DNA of 64,000 nucleotides from positions 3,810,501 to 3,874,500 of the forward strand of contig NZ_CP133784.1 of assembly GCF_034353875.1 (NCBI RefSeq), in the 5' to 3' direction. Of the stretch, positions 18,751 through 29,323 are shown piece after piece. The notes beneath the pieces were generated by a model that saw only the letters and a list, made by a program, of their open reading frames with translations, made no database searches and was not told the origin of the DNA. Source of the stretch: Pseudomonas sp. MH9.2. Its GTDB lineage: Bacteria; Pseudomonadota; Gammaproteobacteria; Pseudomonadales; Pseudomonadaceae. Position 1 is the stretch's first letter. Every line of letters starts with the position of its first letter. The position numbers and the translations under genes were made by a program.

Positions 18751-19463
18751 GCGAACCGATCCTCGAACTGAAAGAGATCGATGTGTTTTACGGGCCGATC
18801 CAGGCCCTGAAAAAAGTGTCATTGCACATCAACGAAGGTGAAACCGTCAGCCTGATCGGCTCCAACGGTGCCGGCAAGTCGACCCTGTTGATGTCGATCT
18901 TCGGCCAGCCACGGGCCGCCAGTGGGCAGATCATTTATCGCGGCGTCGACATCACACAGAAGTCTTCGCACTACATCGCCTCCAATGGCATTGCGCAGTC
19001 GCCAGAAGGGCGGCGGGTGTTTCCCGACATGTCAGTCGAGGAGAACCTGCTGATGGGCACTATTCCGATTGGCGACAAGTTCGCCACGCAAGACATGCAA
19101 CACATGTTCGACCTGTTCCCACGGCTCAAGGAGCGCCGTAATCAGCGCGCCATGACCATGTCCGGTGGTGAGCAGCAAATGCTCGCCATCGCTCGCGCAT
19201 TGATGAGCCGACCCAAACTGCTGCTGCTCGATGAGCCGTCGCTGGGGCTGGCGCCGATCGTGGTCAAGCAGATCTTCCAGACCCTGCGTGAACTGGCCTC
19301 CAGCGGAATGACGATCTTCCTGGTGGAACAGAACGCCAACCACGCGCTGAAGCTCTCTGATCGCGCTTACGTGATGGTTAACGGTGAGATCCGCCTGACA
19401 GGTACCGGGCAGGAGTTGTTGGTCAACGATGAGGTCAGGAACGCTTATCTCGGCGGTCACTGA
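18747..19463 (+). CDS. braG: Branched-chain amino acid ABC transporter ATPase (LivF type)
   Basis: This 238-residue ATPase has Walker A GSNGAGKSTLLM, signature MSGGEQQMLAIARAL, Walker B LLLLDEPSLGLAP and the H-loop LVEQNANHALKLSDRAYVM. QSPEGRRVFPDMSVEENLLM is the LivF Q-loop region. It is the last gene of the operon; a strong rho-independent terminator begins 29 bp after the stop. Confidence 0.97.
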   Translation: MSEPILELKEIDVFYGPIQALKKVSLHINEGETVSLIGSNGAGKSTLLMSIFGQPRAASGQIIYRGVDITQKSSHYIASNGIAQSPEGRRVFPDMSVEENLLMGTIPIGDKFATQDMQHMFDLFPRLKERRNQRAMTMSGGEQQMLAIARALMSRPKLLLLDEPSLGLAPIVVKQIFQTLRELASSGMTIFLVEQNANHALKLSDRAYVMVNGEIRLTGTGQELLVNDEVRNAYLGGH

Positions 19464-19491
19464 TCCGCACTCAAACAGGCTGTAAATACCA

Positions 19492-19530
19492 AGCGCGCCC
19501 CGGGTGAATTCACTCGGGGCGCGCTTTTTT
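19492..19530 (+). terminator. Rho-independent terminator of the bra operon
   Basis: AGCGCGCCCCG (19492-19502) pairs perfectly with CGGGGCGCGCT (19515-19525), an 11-bp G+C-rich stem. The 12-nt loop contains its own short GTGAATTCAC palindrome. It is followed directly by TTTTT. Confidence 0.95.
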
Positions 19531-20987
<1,457 letters not shown>

Positions 20988-21108
20988 GTCAGCGGCTGCA
21001 CATCGTTTATGGCGTGCTCAACCCAGGCAAACCGGTTGACCCACAATTTGCGCTTGCGCGGTGAGGGTCAAGACGGAATCTACAGATTCTTTGCCCGCGA
21101 AGGTGGTG

Positions 21109-22248
21109 TCAGGGTTGGCCGAAATACTCAGCCAATCCGCTGTAGCAGGTCGCCAGGTGATAGGGCGTGGTCGACGGCATATCGTTGCGGCTGACCTTGC
21201 CATCGGCATCCAGGCATTCATGCCAGCCTGCCGGGTGCAGAAAGCGTTGTTGCAGGGCCACCAGTTGGCGCGCCAGTAATGCATCGCTGTCAGGCCGCAA
21301 GGTCAATGCCCGCAGGTATTCGGCCTGCGCCCAGATTCGCTGGGTGCCATCGCGCACCGCGCCGTTCACTTCCAGCATTGCCTTGACCGCACCTGTTTGC
21401 AGGTCGACGCCATGTTGCTCGGTAAATGCGAACGCTCGGCTCAGCGATGCGTGCAGGGGACTGTTGCGCAGCAGTGGTGAGGACTCCAGCAAGAAAAACC
21501 ATTCGAACTGATGCCCCGGTTCGAACCAGTTATTCACAGCCTCCGTCGGTTTTTCCAGTATTACGCCGTGCACCGGGTCGATGAATCGCTGCTGCATCGC
21601 GGCGACCAACGCGGCCAATGCTGCTTGAGTGGGCAGGTCTTCGCGCACTGACACCGTGGCGAGGAAGGCCTCGGCCAGATGCATCAATGGGTTCTGCAGT
21701 GGACCACTGTCGAGGAACGACCAATCCTGACCGAGACAGGCTTCGTATAGCCCGTCGCCATTGGTGAAGCGCTCGGCCACCACGTTCAGGGCAGCATTGA
21801 GTACCGATTCGACCAGCGGATCGCGCACTTTGGCCCAGTAATGAGCGCAGGCGAAAATGATGAACGCGTGGGTGTACAGGTCTTTGCACCGATCCAGAGG
21901 CCCACCTTGTGGATCGATGCTGTAAAACCAGCCACCGTATTCGGCATCATGGAAATGCTGCTGCAAAGAGCGGAACAGCGCTGCGGCATGGACACGTGCA
22001 TCCGGCGTCGAGGGTTGATCGATCAGGCTGGAGAACAGATACAACTGCCGTGCACACGCCATGGCGCGATAGCGCTTGGGAGGCAACGGCTGATGATCGG
22101 CGTCCACGGCCTCATAGGGCAGCGCCAGCGCCGCATTCCAGCCAGAACCTAGCCAGAGCGGCACGATTACCTGCTGGAAATGTAGCTGCACGGCAGCGAA
22201 TACAGGGGTCAATTCAGGCTTGGAGGCAGAGCTGGAAACATCGGGCAT
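21109..22248 (-). CDS. AGE family epimerase/isomerase
   Basis: This 379-residue (alpha/alpha)6-barrel protein belongs to the N-acylglucosamine 2-epimerase / mannose isomerase family. Recognisable segments are LPYEAVDADHQPLPPKRYRAMACARQLYLFSS (split here by description), the HAFIIFACAHYW helix and EPGHQFEWFFLLE, which holds the conserved active-site His. LWAQAEYLR-like IWAQAEYLRALTL and the C-terminal YHLATCY give the second His. Family members interconvert mannose/fructose/glucose or epimerise N-acyl sugars. No sugar operon surrounds it, so substrate is open. Confidence 0.88.
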   Translation of the reverse strand: MPDVSSSASKPELTPVFAAVQLHFQQVIVPLWLGSGWNAALALPYEAVDADHQPLPPKRYRAMACARQLYLFSSLIDQPSTPDARVHAAALFRSLQQHFHDAEYGGWFYSIDPQGGPLDRCKDLYTHAFIIFACAHYWAKVRDPLVESVLNAALNVVAERFTNGDGLYEACLGQDWSFLDSGPLQNPLMHLAEAFLATVSVREDLPTQAALAALVAAMQQRFIDPVHGVILEKPTEAVNNWFEPGHQFEWFFLLESSPLLRNSPLHASLSRAFAFTEQHGVDLQTGAVKAMLEVNGAVRDGTQRIWAQAEYLRALTLRPDSDALLARQLVALQQRFLHPAGWHECLDADGKVSRNDMPSTTPYHLATCYSGLAEYFGQP

Positions 22249-22322
22249 CGGCTGGCGTCACGGCTAGGGCGTTTGCGCGACATGGTAACGCAACGGTGTA
22301 TTGGGCACACCGTGTTGACCCA

Positions 22323-22379
22323 TTCGCGAATAAATTCGCCCCCACAAAAAAATAGGCGATCTGTGGGGGGATTCGCGAA
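22323..22379. repeat. REPIN between AGE epimerase gene and ureG
   Basis: Inverted arms TTCGCGAATAAATTCGCCCC (22323-22342) and CTGTGGGGGGATTCGCGAAA (22361-22380) flank a short spacer. This is the TTCGCGAAT/GGGGG subtype of pseudomonad REP. It lies just after the ureG stop and may serve as the 3' end of ureEFG. Confidence 0.75.
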
Positions 22380-22402
22380 AGTGCCAACTCATGCGCGTCA
22401 GA

Positions 22403-23020
22403 TCACGCCACCTGAGTCAACAGGCCCTGGCGCTCGATGAAGGCAATGATCTGCTCAAGACCCAAGCCGGTTTTCTGGTTGCTGAAGACGAAGGGTTTAT
22501 CACCGCGCATCTTTTTCGTGTCGCGGTCCATTATTTCCAGCGATGCGCCTACCAGCGGGGCGAGGTCGACCTTGTTGATCACCAGTAAATCCGACTTGCA
22601 GATACCGGGGCCGCCCTTGCGTGGCAGTTTGTCGCCGGCCGAGACGTCGATCACATAGAGGGTCAGGTCCGACAGCTCGGGGCTGAAGGTGGCGGACAGG
22701 TTATCGCCACCGGATTCGACGATGATCAGGTCCAGTCCCGGAAAGCGTCGGTTCAACTGATCCACCGCTTCCAGATTGATCGAGGCATCTTCGCGAATGG
22801 CTGTGTGTGGGCAGCCGCCTGTTTCGACGCCGATGATCCGCTCGGGCGCGAGGGCTTCATTGCGTACCAGAAAGTCGGCGTCTTCACGGGTGTAGATATC
22901 GTTGGTGACCACGGCCAGGTTGTAACGGTCGCGCAGGGCCAGGCACAGGGCCAGAGTCAGGGCAGTCTTGCCGGAACCGACCGGGCCACCGATGCCGACA
23001 CGCAGGGGTTGGCTGTTCAT
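22403..23020 (-). CDS. ureG: Urease accessory GTPase UreG
   Basis: This 205-residue SIMIBI-class GTPase has P-loop [11 protein letters not shown], the metal-binding CPH motif in [15 protein letters not shown], switch region [16 protein letters not shown] and the guanine-specificity motif NKVD. UreG hydrolyses GTP to deliver nickel to apo-urease with UreD/UreF/UreE. ATG 23020 (MNSQPLRVG) has GGAG at good distance; the 23032 start does not. It is the third gene of ureEFG, 43 bp after ureF. Confidence 0.98.
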   Translation of the reverse strand: MNSQPLRVGIGGPVGSGKTALTLALCLALRDRYNLAVVTNDIYTREDADFLVRNEALAPERIIGVETGGCPHTAIREDASINLEAVDQLNRRFPGLDLIIVESGGDNLSATFSPELSDLTLYVIDVSAGDKLPRKGGPGICKSDLLVINKVDLAPLVGASLEIMDRDTKKMRGDKPFVFSNQKTGLGLEQIIAFIERQGLLTQVA

Positions 23021-23063
23021 AATGTTCTCCATTGAGCGCTACAAGGCTCTTCACAAAAAAAGA

Positions 23064-23738
23064 TCAGGACCGAAACAGTCGGCTGTATTGACGTTCATGG
23101 GCCATGCTCGCCAGCGAGAGGCCGAAGGCGGCGCTGCCGTAATGTCGGGGCTCGGTTGTGGCGGCCTGTTGTTGGGCCTGTTGCAGCAAGGGCAACAGCT
23201 CGCTGGTCAGGCGTTGCGCAGCTTGCTGGCCCATCGGCAGGGTTTTCATCAGCACGGCCAGTTGGTTTTCCAGCCAGCTCCATAACCACGCGGCCAAGGC
23301 GTCTTGCGGGCTGATTTGCCAGGCACGGGCAGCCAAGGCCCAGCCTAATGCGAAGTGCACCTCTGGCAGTTGCACAAGGAACGCCCGGGCCGGTTGATCC
23401 AGTTCAGGCAGACCGTTGAGCAGCTGTTGCAGGGAATAGCCCATCTGCCGGCTTTCCTGATAGAACTCGCGGGTTTCCCGACTGGCGCGGTGTTCCTGGC
23501 TCAGCTGGAATAATTGGCCCCAATCGTCCTGTGCCGCTGCGGTGCAGTGGGCCAGCAATAATGGCGCTTCGAAACGCGCCAGATTGAGCAACAGTTGATC
23601 GCCTATCCAGCGTCGAGCGCTGCCGGAGTCGGCGACCAACGCTTGCTCGACCGCCATTTCCAGACCTTGCGAATAGCTGTAACCGCCAATCGGCAGCTGC
23701 GGACTGGCCAGACGCAGCAGCGCCCAGGCGTTGTTCAC
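23064..23738 (-). CDS. ureF: Urease accessory protein UreF
   Basis: This 224-residue all-helical protein has the family start LLRLASPQLPIGGYSYSQGLE and the C-terminal segment IASMAHERQYSRLFRS-like ending (LASMAHERQYSRLFRS here). UreF bridges UreD and UreG in the nickel-loading complex. The start overlaps the ureE stop by 4 bp (ATGA). Confidence 0.97.
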   Translation of the reverse strand: MNNAWALLRLASPQLPIGGYSYSQGLEMAVEQALVADSGSARRWIGDQLLLNLARFEAPLLLAHCTAAAQDDWGQLFQLSQEHRASRETREFYQESRQMGYSLQQLLNGLPELDQPARAFLVQLPEVHFALGWALAARAWQISPQDALAAWLWSWLENQLAVLMKTLPMGQQAAQRLTSELLPLLQQAQQQAATTEPRHYGSAAFGLSLASMAHERQYSRLFRS

Positions 23739-24235
23739 GTACGCACGCCAAATTGGTGCATGCGTGGCGGGTAATTAAACTCTTCTTCGCCCGCTCGCGA
23801 ATGGTGATGGCCGCCACCATAAGCGCCATGCTCGGGTTGGAACGGGGCCTCAATGGATTCGGTGGTTGCGCCGAGCTGGTCGAGCATGGCCTTGAGTACA
23901 TAGTCATCAAGCAGGCGCAACCAGCCATCGCCTACTTGCAGGGCGACATGTCGATTACCTAGGTGATACGCGGCGCGGGTCAGCTCATAAGCGTTGGAAC
24001 AGGTAACGTGCAGCAGTCGTTCAGGCCGGGCGCACACGCGAACGATGCGCCCGTCCTCGGCTTGCAGGCACTCACCGTCGCGCAGGGGCGGCTGACCGCG
24101 CTCGAGAAATAGCCCAACGTCTTCACCCTCGGCACTGAAGCAACGCAGGCGGCTTTTACTGCGCGCCTCGAAATTCAAATGCAGCTCGTCAGCCCATGTG
24201 GCTTGAGGATCGATTCTTCGATGAATCACCAGCAT
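23735..24235 (-). CDS. ureE: Urease accessory nickel chaperone UreE
   Basis: This 166-residue protein begins MLVIHRRIDPQATWADELHL. It has the metal-site region LGNRHVALQV (His of the dimer-interface nickel site) and a short C-terminal His run GGGHHHSR, shorter than the His tail of Klebsiella UreE. ATG 24235 is used; the in-frame start at 24328 would run back over the sigma-54 promoter, so it is excluded. UreE hands nickel to UreG. First gene of ureEFG, with a predicted 5' leader of about 27 nt. Confidence 0.96.
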   Translation of the reverse strand: MLVIHRRIDPQATWADELHLNFEARSKSRLRCFSAEGEDVGLFLERGQPPLRDGECLQAEDGRIVRVCARPERLLHVTCSNAYELTRAAYHLGNRHVALQVGDGWLRLLDDYVLKAMLDQLGATTESIEAPFQPEHGAYGGGHHHSRAGEEEFNYPPRMHQFGVRT

Positions 24236-24271
24236 CAGAGTGCTTCCAGCTAAGTGCGATGCAGTAGGCAG

Positions 24272-24287
24272 AGCAAGGTGCTTGCCA
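24272..24287 (-). promoter_or_regulatory. Sigma-54 promoter of ureEFG
   Basis: Read on the minus strand the site is TGGCAAGCACCTTGCT. It differs from TGGCACG-N4-TTGCW at one position (A for C). The -12 GC places the start about 27 nt before the ureE ATG. A dyad of NtrC type lies upstream. Confidence 0.82.
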
Positions 24288-24353
24288 ACAGTGATCGTGT
24301 GGGGGTTTGCTGACAGAGAGTGCTGCATCTGCGTGCAGATAGCACGCAGAGGG

Positions 24354-24368
24354 GCACCCTATTGGTGC
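24354..24368. promoter_or_regulatory. NtrC-type binding site upstream of ureEFG
   Basis: The dyad GCACC-CTATT-GGTGC keeps the GCAC-N7-GTGC spacing of NtrC sites and is centred about 100 bp upstream of the predicted ureE start. A second dyad, GCGTGC-agata-GCACGC (24332-24348), lies between it and the promoter. Confidence 0.7.
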
Positions 24369-24396
24369 GTAGCACTGATTGGGGCGCTATTGCGGG

Positions 24397-25029
24397 TCAC
24401 TCGGTACTGCCAAGCCCTTGCCAATGGTTGGCGCCGATAAAGATGAAGCGCAACTGCTGGGTGATTTTAGCTCTAGGCGTCAGGTGTTCGGCAAGGTTCT
24501 CGGCGGGTGGGTCGATCAGCTCTGGGAGCATGGCGAAGACGCTTTTCACCACCAGATCGGCCATGACAGACAGGTCATCAGGGTTGAGGTGTCGCAATTT
24601 TGGCATCCCCGCCAAGTCAGTGGCGAGGTCAGCGCTGATGCCTTCACGCAGGGCGCCCAGCGCCTGACGCACTTGAAGCGAGCCCCCATATTGTTCGCGG
24701 GCCAGAAACAGAAACTGTGAGCGGTTGGCGGCAACCACCTCGAGAAAGATTTTCACCGACGCGTCAATGATCCCGGTCGCCACGAAGGTGTTGTGCCGCA
24801 CCAGCCGAATGGTTTCGCGAAAGGTTTCGCCCACTTCGCAGACCAAGGTCAGGCCCAGTTGATCCATGTCCTCGAAATGCCGGTAGAATCCGGTCGGCAC
24901 GATGCCCGCTGCTTTGGCCACTTCACGCAGGCTCAGGCTGCCGAATCCTCGGCCGCTCTCCATCAAGCTGCGAGCGGCGTCGAGCAAGGCGTGACGGGTT
25001 TGTTGTTTCTGTTCGGCGCGGAGCAGCAT
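24397..25029 (-). CDS. TetR-family transcriptional regulator (FabR/DesT-like)
   Basis: This 210-residue protein has an N-terminal HTH: MLLRAEQKQQTRHALLDAAR, then LSLREVAKAAGIVPTGFYRHF. That helix-turn-helix resembles FabR and DesT, regulators of unsaturated fatty acid synthesis or desaturation, but no desaturase gene is adjacent. ATG 25029 gives the family start; the 25107 in-frame start adds an atypical tail. It is upstream of ureE on the same strand, but ureEFG has its own promoter, so it is probably a separate unit. Confidence 0.85.
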   Translation of the reverse strand: MLLRAEQKQQTRHALLDAARSLMESGRGFGSLSLREVAKAAGIVPTGFYRHFEDMDQLGLTLVCEVGETFRETIRLVRHNTFVATGIIDASVKIFLEVVAANRSQFLFLAREQYGGSLQVRQALGALREGISADLATDLAGMPKLRHLNPDDLSVMADLVVKSVFAMLPELIDPPAENLAEHLTPRAKITQQLRFIFIGANHWQGLGSTE

Positions 25030-25340
25030 GGGGCAGCAGATATCTGAAAGGAGACTGCTCGGCACTCTATCAAATGAACTTCGCATGCGTCGAATCGACC
25101 GCTGCAAAAGTGAATATCAGTCAACAGCAGGAATCCGCTGACAGTGAGCCGGCTAAACGATCAGAACCGCCTTCAGTGCTCGGCTGAGTGAGCAGACTGG
25201 CGTTGACGTCATCGAATCGAATTCAGCTTATTTGCCACGTTGACCAAACCTGAGCGGCTTTTTCCAGTCGAACAGCAAAGTCGTTCGGAGGCGCGCCCCT
25301 ACATATGTGGGCGTGCTACCGCTATCAGGAGAATCGTGCA
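25030..25340. other. Divergent intergenic region between TetR gene and asmA-like gene
   Basis: No ORF of note is present in these 311 bp, which hold the promoters of the two divergent genes. Short direct/inverted motifs such as AGTCAAC/GTTGAC appear (25119-25125, 25202-25208), but I could not define a convincing operator. Confidence 0.4.
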
Positions 25341-27407
25341 ATGACGCGCGGCAGTAAAATTTTTAGCGGTATTAGTGCCACGCTGTTGGTGTTGTTGGCC
25401 GTTCTGGGCATTGTGATTGCGACGTTCGATTGGAACCGAATCAAACCGACCCTCAACGAAAAAGTCTCTGAGGCCCTGCATCGACCCTTTGCAATCAATG
25501 GCAATCTCGCGGTGCAATGGCAGCGTGAACCTGACCAAGGCGGTTGGCGCGCCTGGTTGCCGTGGCCGCATTTCGTCGCTGAAGACCTGACGCTAGGCAA
25601 TCCGGACTGGTCGAAAAGTCCGCAGATGGTCATCCTCAAGCGTGTTGAGTTTCGTTTGGCACTCCTGCCGTTGTTGCTTCAACAGGTTGTGATCCCGCGA
25701 ATCGATTTAACCGGGCCCGATGCGAAGCTGGAACGCCTGGCCGATGGCCGCGCCAACTGGACCTTCGACTTGCCCAAGGTCGACGCAAACGCCGAGCCTT
25801 CGAAGTGGGTGATCGACATCGGTACGATTGGCTTTGATAAAGGACTGGTCAGTCTCAATGACCAGCGCCTCAAAACGCAAGTCGAACTGGTCATTGATCT
25901 GTTGGGCAAACCCATCCCGTTTAGCGATATCGTCGGCAGTGGCCAGGCGAAAAAAATCCACGATCAGGGCGTCGTGCCGCAGGATTACACCTTTGGCCTG
26001 ACGGTCAAAGGGCAGTATCACGGCCAGAAACTCAGTGGCACCGGCAAAGTCGGTGGGTTGCTGGCGCTCAAAGACGCAACACAACCTTTCCCGCTGCAAG
26101 CCGATCTGCAGATTGCCGACACCCATATTGCGGTTGCCGGCACCCTGACCGACCCGCAAAACCTGGGTGCGCTGGACCTGCGCCTGAAGCTCGCGGGCAG
26201 CAGCCTGGCTAACCTGTACCCGCTGACCGGTGTCACGTTGCCGGACTCGCCAGCCTATGCCACCGACGGTCATCTGGTTGCCAAACTGCATGAGCCCGAG
26301 GGCGCGTCGTTTCGGTACGAGGGCTTCAACGGCAAGATCGGCAACAGCGATATCCAGGGTGATCTCGGTTATGCCGCCAGCCAGCCGCGTCCGAAGCTGA
26401 CCGGGACCCTTGTGTCCAACCAGTTACTGCTGGCCGATCTGGCGCCATTGATTGGTGCCGACTCCAATGCCGCGCAGAAAAAGCGCGGGGGCGACAGCAA
26501 GCAACCTGTAGGCAAGGTGCTACCCGTTGAAGCGTTCCGCACCGAGCGCTGGCGCGATATGGATGCCGACGTCGAGTTCACCGGTAAGAAAATTGTCCAG
26601 AGCACAGACTTGCCGTTCACTGACCTGTACACCCACGTGGTGCTCGACGACGGCCAGTTGAGCCTGCAACCCCTGCGCTTTGGCGTGGCGGGCGGCAAGC
26701 TGGACGCGGACATTCGTCTGGACGGACGTGCCACGCCGCTGCAAGGGCGGGCGAAGCTCACCGCGCGTAACTTCAAACTCAAGCAGCTTTTTCCGACATT
26801 CGAGCCCATGAAAACCAGCTTCGGCGAGCTGAATGGTGACGCAGACATCAGCGGGCGCGGCAATTCGATAGCCGCGTTGCTGGGAACGTCCAATGGTGAT
26901 CTGAAAATGTTGGTCAACGACGGCGCCATCAGCCGTGGGTTGATGGAGATCGCCGGGCTCAACGTCGGCAACTATGTGGTCGGCAAGATGTTTGGCGACC
27001 AGACAGTGAAGATCAATTGTGCCGCAGCTGATCTGGGGATCAAGAACGGCCTCGCCACAACCCGGTTGTTCGTGTTCGACACCGAGAACGCGATCGTCTA
27101 CATCGATGGCACGGCGAACTTCCGCAGCGAGCAGCTGGATCTGAAGATCAATCCGGAATCCAAGGGCATGCGCGTGTTTTCGTTGCGTTCGCCCCTGTAT
27201 GTCCGCGGGCCGTTCGCCAAGCCTGACGCCGGTGTTGAGACCGGGCCGCTGCTATTAAGAGGGGCGGGGATGGTGCTGTTGGGGGCGGTCATGGGACCCG
27301 CTGCCGGTTTGCTCGCCCTGGTGGCGCCTAGCGGAGGCGAACCGAATCAATGCGCACCGTTGCTGGAACAGATGAAAGCGGGCAAGGCACCGAAGACGGT
27401 GAAGTGA
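25341..27407 (+). CDS. AsmA family protein
   Basis: This 688-residue protein has one N-terminal transmembrane helix (FSGISATLLVLLAVLGIVIA) followed by a long periplasmic beta-rich part. FDWNRIKPTLNEKVSEALHR and VRFRLALLPLLLQ-like segments at the start, and the C-terminal GDADISGRGNSIAALLGTSN, are AsmA/YhjG hallmarks. The family is now seen as bridge-like lipid transfer proteins linking inner and outer membranes. ATG 25341 has AGGAG 9 nt upstream. It is transcribed alone, divergent from the TetR gene. Confidence 0.93.
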   Translation: MTRGSKIFSGISATLLVLLAVLGIVIATFDWNRIKPTLNEKVSEALHRPFAINGNLAVQWQREPDQGGWRAWLPWPHFVAEDLTLGNPDWSKSPQMVILKRVEFRLALLPLLLQQVVIPRIDLTGPDAKLERLADGRANWTFDLPKVDANAEPSKWVIDIGTIGFDKGLVSLNDQRLKTQVELVIDLLGKPIPFSDIVGSGQAKKIHDQGVVPQDYTFGLTVKGQYHGQKLSGTGKVGGLLALKDATQPFPLQADLQIADTHIAVAGTLTDPQNLGALDLRLKLAGSSLANLYPLTGVTLPDSPAYATDGHLVAKLHEPEGASFRYEGFNGKIGNSDIQGDLGYAASQPRPKLTGTLVSNQLLLADLAPLIGADSNAAQKKRGGDSKQPVGKVLPVEAFRTERWRDMDADVEFTGKKIVQSTDLPFTDLYTHVVLDDGQLSLQPLRFGVAGGKLDADIRLDGRATPLQGRAKLTARNFKLKQLFPTFEPMKTSFGELNGDADISGRGNSIAALLGTSNGDLKMLVNDGAISRGLMEIAGLNVGNYVVGKMFGDQTVKINCAAADLGIKNGLATTRLFVFDTENAIVYIDGTANFRSEQLDLKINPESKGMRVFSLRSPLYVRGPFAKPDAGVETGPLLLRGAGMVLLGAVMGPAAGLLALVAPSGGEPNQCAPLLEQMKAGKAPKTVK

Positions 27408-27499
27408 ATTAGACAGATCGCACTCTCTGGTGGATGCCGCCCGGTCTCCGACGCCGCGCTGTCGCGCAGCAGACTGAGTCTCGATTCTGCCCAGAGGGC

Positions 27500-27623
27500 G
27501 TGGGAGCTGACTTGTCTGCGAAGAAACCGGGGTGCGCTCGACTCGGCACGACCTTCCTGAAGTGGTGAATTCAACCATTTTGCGACTGCTGCGCAGCCGA
27601 TTCGCAGACAAGTCAGCTCCCAC
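27500..27623. repeat. Large REPIN, perfect 22-bp arms
   Basis: GTGGGAGCTGACTTGTCTGC (from 27500) and its inverse ending at 27623 are perfectly complementary over more than 20 bp and are separated by about 77 bp. It lies between convergent asmA-like and ferritin-like genes. Confidence 0.88.
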
Positions 27624-27662
27624 GAAGTAAATCACCTATTTACCGTGGGAGCCGGGGGACGC

Positions 27663-28196
27663 TTACAAATCTTTCAAAATATCCGCCATGTCATCGGCGT
27701 GCTCTTCTTCCTGAGCAAGGATCACTTCGAAAATACGCCGGGTGGTCGGGTCCTGTTCGCCGATGTATTGAATGATTTCGCGATAGCTGTCGATGGCGAT
27801 CCGCTCGGCGACCAGGTCCTCGTAGACCATTTCCTTAAGCGTGTTGCCGGCGACGTACTGTGCGTGGGAGTTTTTCGACAGGGTGTCGGGATTGAATTCC
27901 GGTTCGCCGCCCAACTGTACGATCCGCTCCGCCAGCAGGTCCGCATGCTCGGCCTCTTGCTGAGCGTGCTCGAGGAACTCGGTGGCCGCGACGTTAGCTT
28001 TCAGGCCTTTGGCCATGTAGTAGTGGCGCTTGTAGCGCAGGATGCACACCAGTTCTGTGGCCAGTGACTCGTTGAGCAAACGCAATACGGTTTCACGGTC
28101 AGCGCTGTAACCCTCGGTTACGGCACCGTTTTCCACATTCACGCGCGCACGTTGGCGCAAGCTGCTCACATCTGATAATTGCTGCTCGTTGCTCAT
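27663..28196 (-). CDS. Ferritin-like / bacterioferritin-type protein
   Basis: This 177-residue four-helix bundle has two iron-binding Glu motifs: LLNESLATELVCILRYKRHY with FLEHAQQEAEHADLL, and EMVYEDLVAERIAIDSYREI with ILAQEEEHADDM. These ExxH and E-E pairs would form a di-iron ferroxidase centre. It lacks the haem-ligand Met context of classical Bfr, so it is better described as a ferritin-like/Dps-like protein. ATG 28196 has GGAG 7 nt upstream; tandem starts TTG 28202 and ATG 28199 precede it. Role inferred: iron storage or oxidative stress protection. Confidence 0.9.
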   Translation of the reverse strand: MSNEQQLSDVSSLRQRARVNVENGAVTEGYSADRETVLRLLNESLATELVCILRYKRHYYMAKGLKANVAATEFLEHAQQEAEHADLLAERIVQLGGEPEFNPDTLSKNSHAQYVAGNTLKEMVYEDLVAERIAIDSYREIIQYIGEQDPTTRRIFEVILAQEEEHADDMADILKDL

Positions 28197-28432
28197 CATC
28201 AATCTCCAGGGCTAATCCGGTTTCCGTCTCGCTTTCGAGAGCTGCCCGTTAAAACCTTCAAATGGGTACTCCGGCGTGATCGGTACGTAGTTGAGAGTGA
28301 TGAACAACGAGAAAGTTTTATTGAGATGGGGGTGATTGGTCCATTGCCAGTTTCAATTGGACACGAGACAGTGAGCCCGCATTGCGCAGGTACCGTTAAG
28401 GTTGAAGTCCTCTCTGCAAAGGATCCGGGTTT

Positions 28433-29323
28433 ATGACGCAAGAGTTGGCGACGCGTTATCCGCTGGTGATGGTTCCGGGTTTATTAGGGTTTGTCCGGGT
28501 GGTGGTGTACCCCTACTGGTTCGGGATCGTGTCGAGGTTGCGGCAGGGTGGGGCCAAGGTCTTCCCGGTGAGGGTGTCTGCAGTCAATTCCACAGAAGTG
28601 TGCGGCGAACAATTGCTGCAACAGATCGAGCGAATACTGCGCGAAACGGGAGCGGCCAAGGTCAACCTGATTGGCCATAGTCAGGGCGCACTGACCAGTC
28701 GCTACGCCGCAGCGAAACGCCCGGATCTGGTGGCGTCCGTGACCTCGGTCGCGGGCCCCAACCATGGCTCGGAGCTGGCGGATTACCTGGGACGAAGCTT
28801 CCCTCCCGGCACGGTCCGACGACGCTTGCTCAACGGCGTCATGCGCCTGATGGCCGGGCTGATGCGCCTGTTGGAGACCGGCTATCGCGGGCCGAAGTTG
28901 CCGACCGATGTCGATGCGTCTCACCAATCGCTGACCACCGAAGGCGTGTCGCTGTTCAACCGCCGCTGCCCGCAAGGCTTGCCCGAGACGTGGGGCGGGC
29001 AGGGCGAAGAGTCGGTCAACGGTGTGCGTTATTACTCGTGGTCTGGCACGTTGCAGCCAGGGCGCAGTGATCGCGGACGTAATCGTCTGGACGGTACCAA
29101 CGTCACCTGCCGCCTGTTTGCCCGGACCTTTACCCGAGAACGCGGGCATTGCGACGGTATGGTCGGGCGTTTCAGTTCGCACCTGGGGACGGTCATCGGC
29201 GATGACTATCCGCTCGACCATTTCGACATCGTTAACCAGACACTCGGGCTGGTGGGCAAGGGGGCTGATCCGGTGCGGTTGTTCACCGAGCATGCCGAGC
29301 GTCTCAAAGCTGCAGGGCTATAA
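28433..29323 (+). CDS. Triacylglycerol lipase, family I.1-like, without signal peptide
   Basis: This 296-residue alpha/beta hydrolase aligns end to end with Pseudomonas LipA-type lipases. The nucleophile is Ser83 in LIGHSQGALTSRY. The acid is Asp241 in HCDGMVGRFSSHLGTVIGDD and the base is His263 in PLDHFDIVNQ. Cys179 and Cys240 match the conserved disulfide. No signal peptide is present and the start MTQELATRYPLVMVPG corresponds to the mature N-terminus of LipA. The usual oxyanion HG dipeptide is Pro15-Gly16. No lipase foldase gene is next to it. Esterase activity is likely; location is uncertain. Confidence 0.9.
   Translation: MTQELATRYPLVMVPGLLGFVRVVVYPYWFGIVSRLRQGGAKVFPVRVSAVNSTEVCGEQLLQQIERILRETGAAKVNLIGHSQGALTSRYAAAKRPDLVASVTSVAGPNHGSELADYLGRSFPPGTVRRRLLNGVMRLMAGLMRLLETGYRGPKLPTDVDASHQSLTTEGVSLFNRRCPQGLPETWGGQGEESVNGVRYYSWSGTLQPGRSDRGRNRLDGTNVTCRLFARTFTRERGHCDGMVGRFSSHLGTVIGDDYPLDHFDIVNQTLGLVGKGADPVRLFTEHAERLKAAGL

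Noticed and set aside
17611..18822. 403-codon ORF on the minus strand opposite braE/braF
   Set aside because: Shadow of two overlapping transporter genes with complete ABC motifs.
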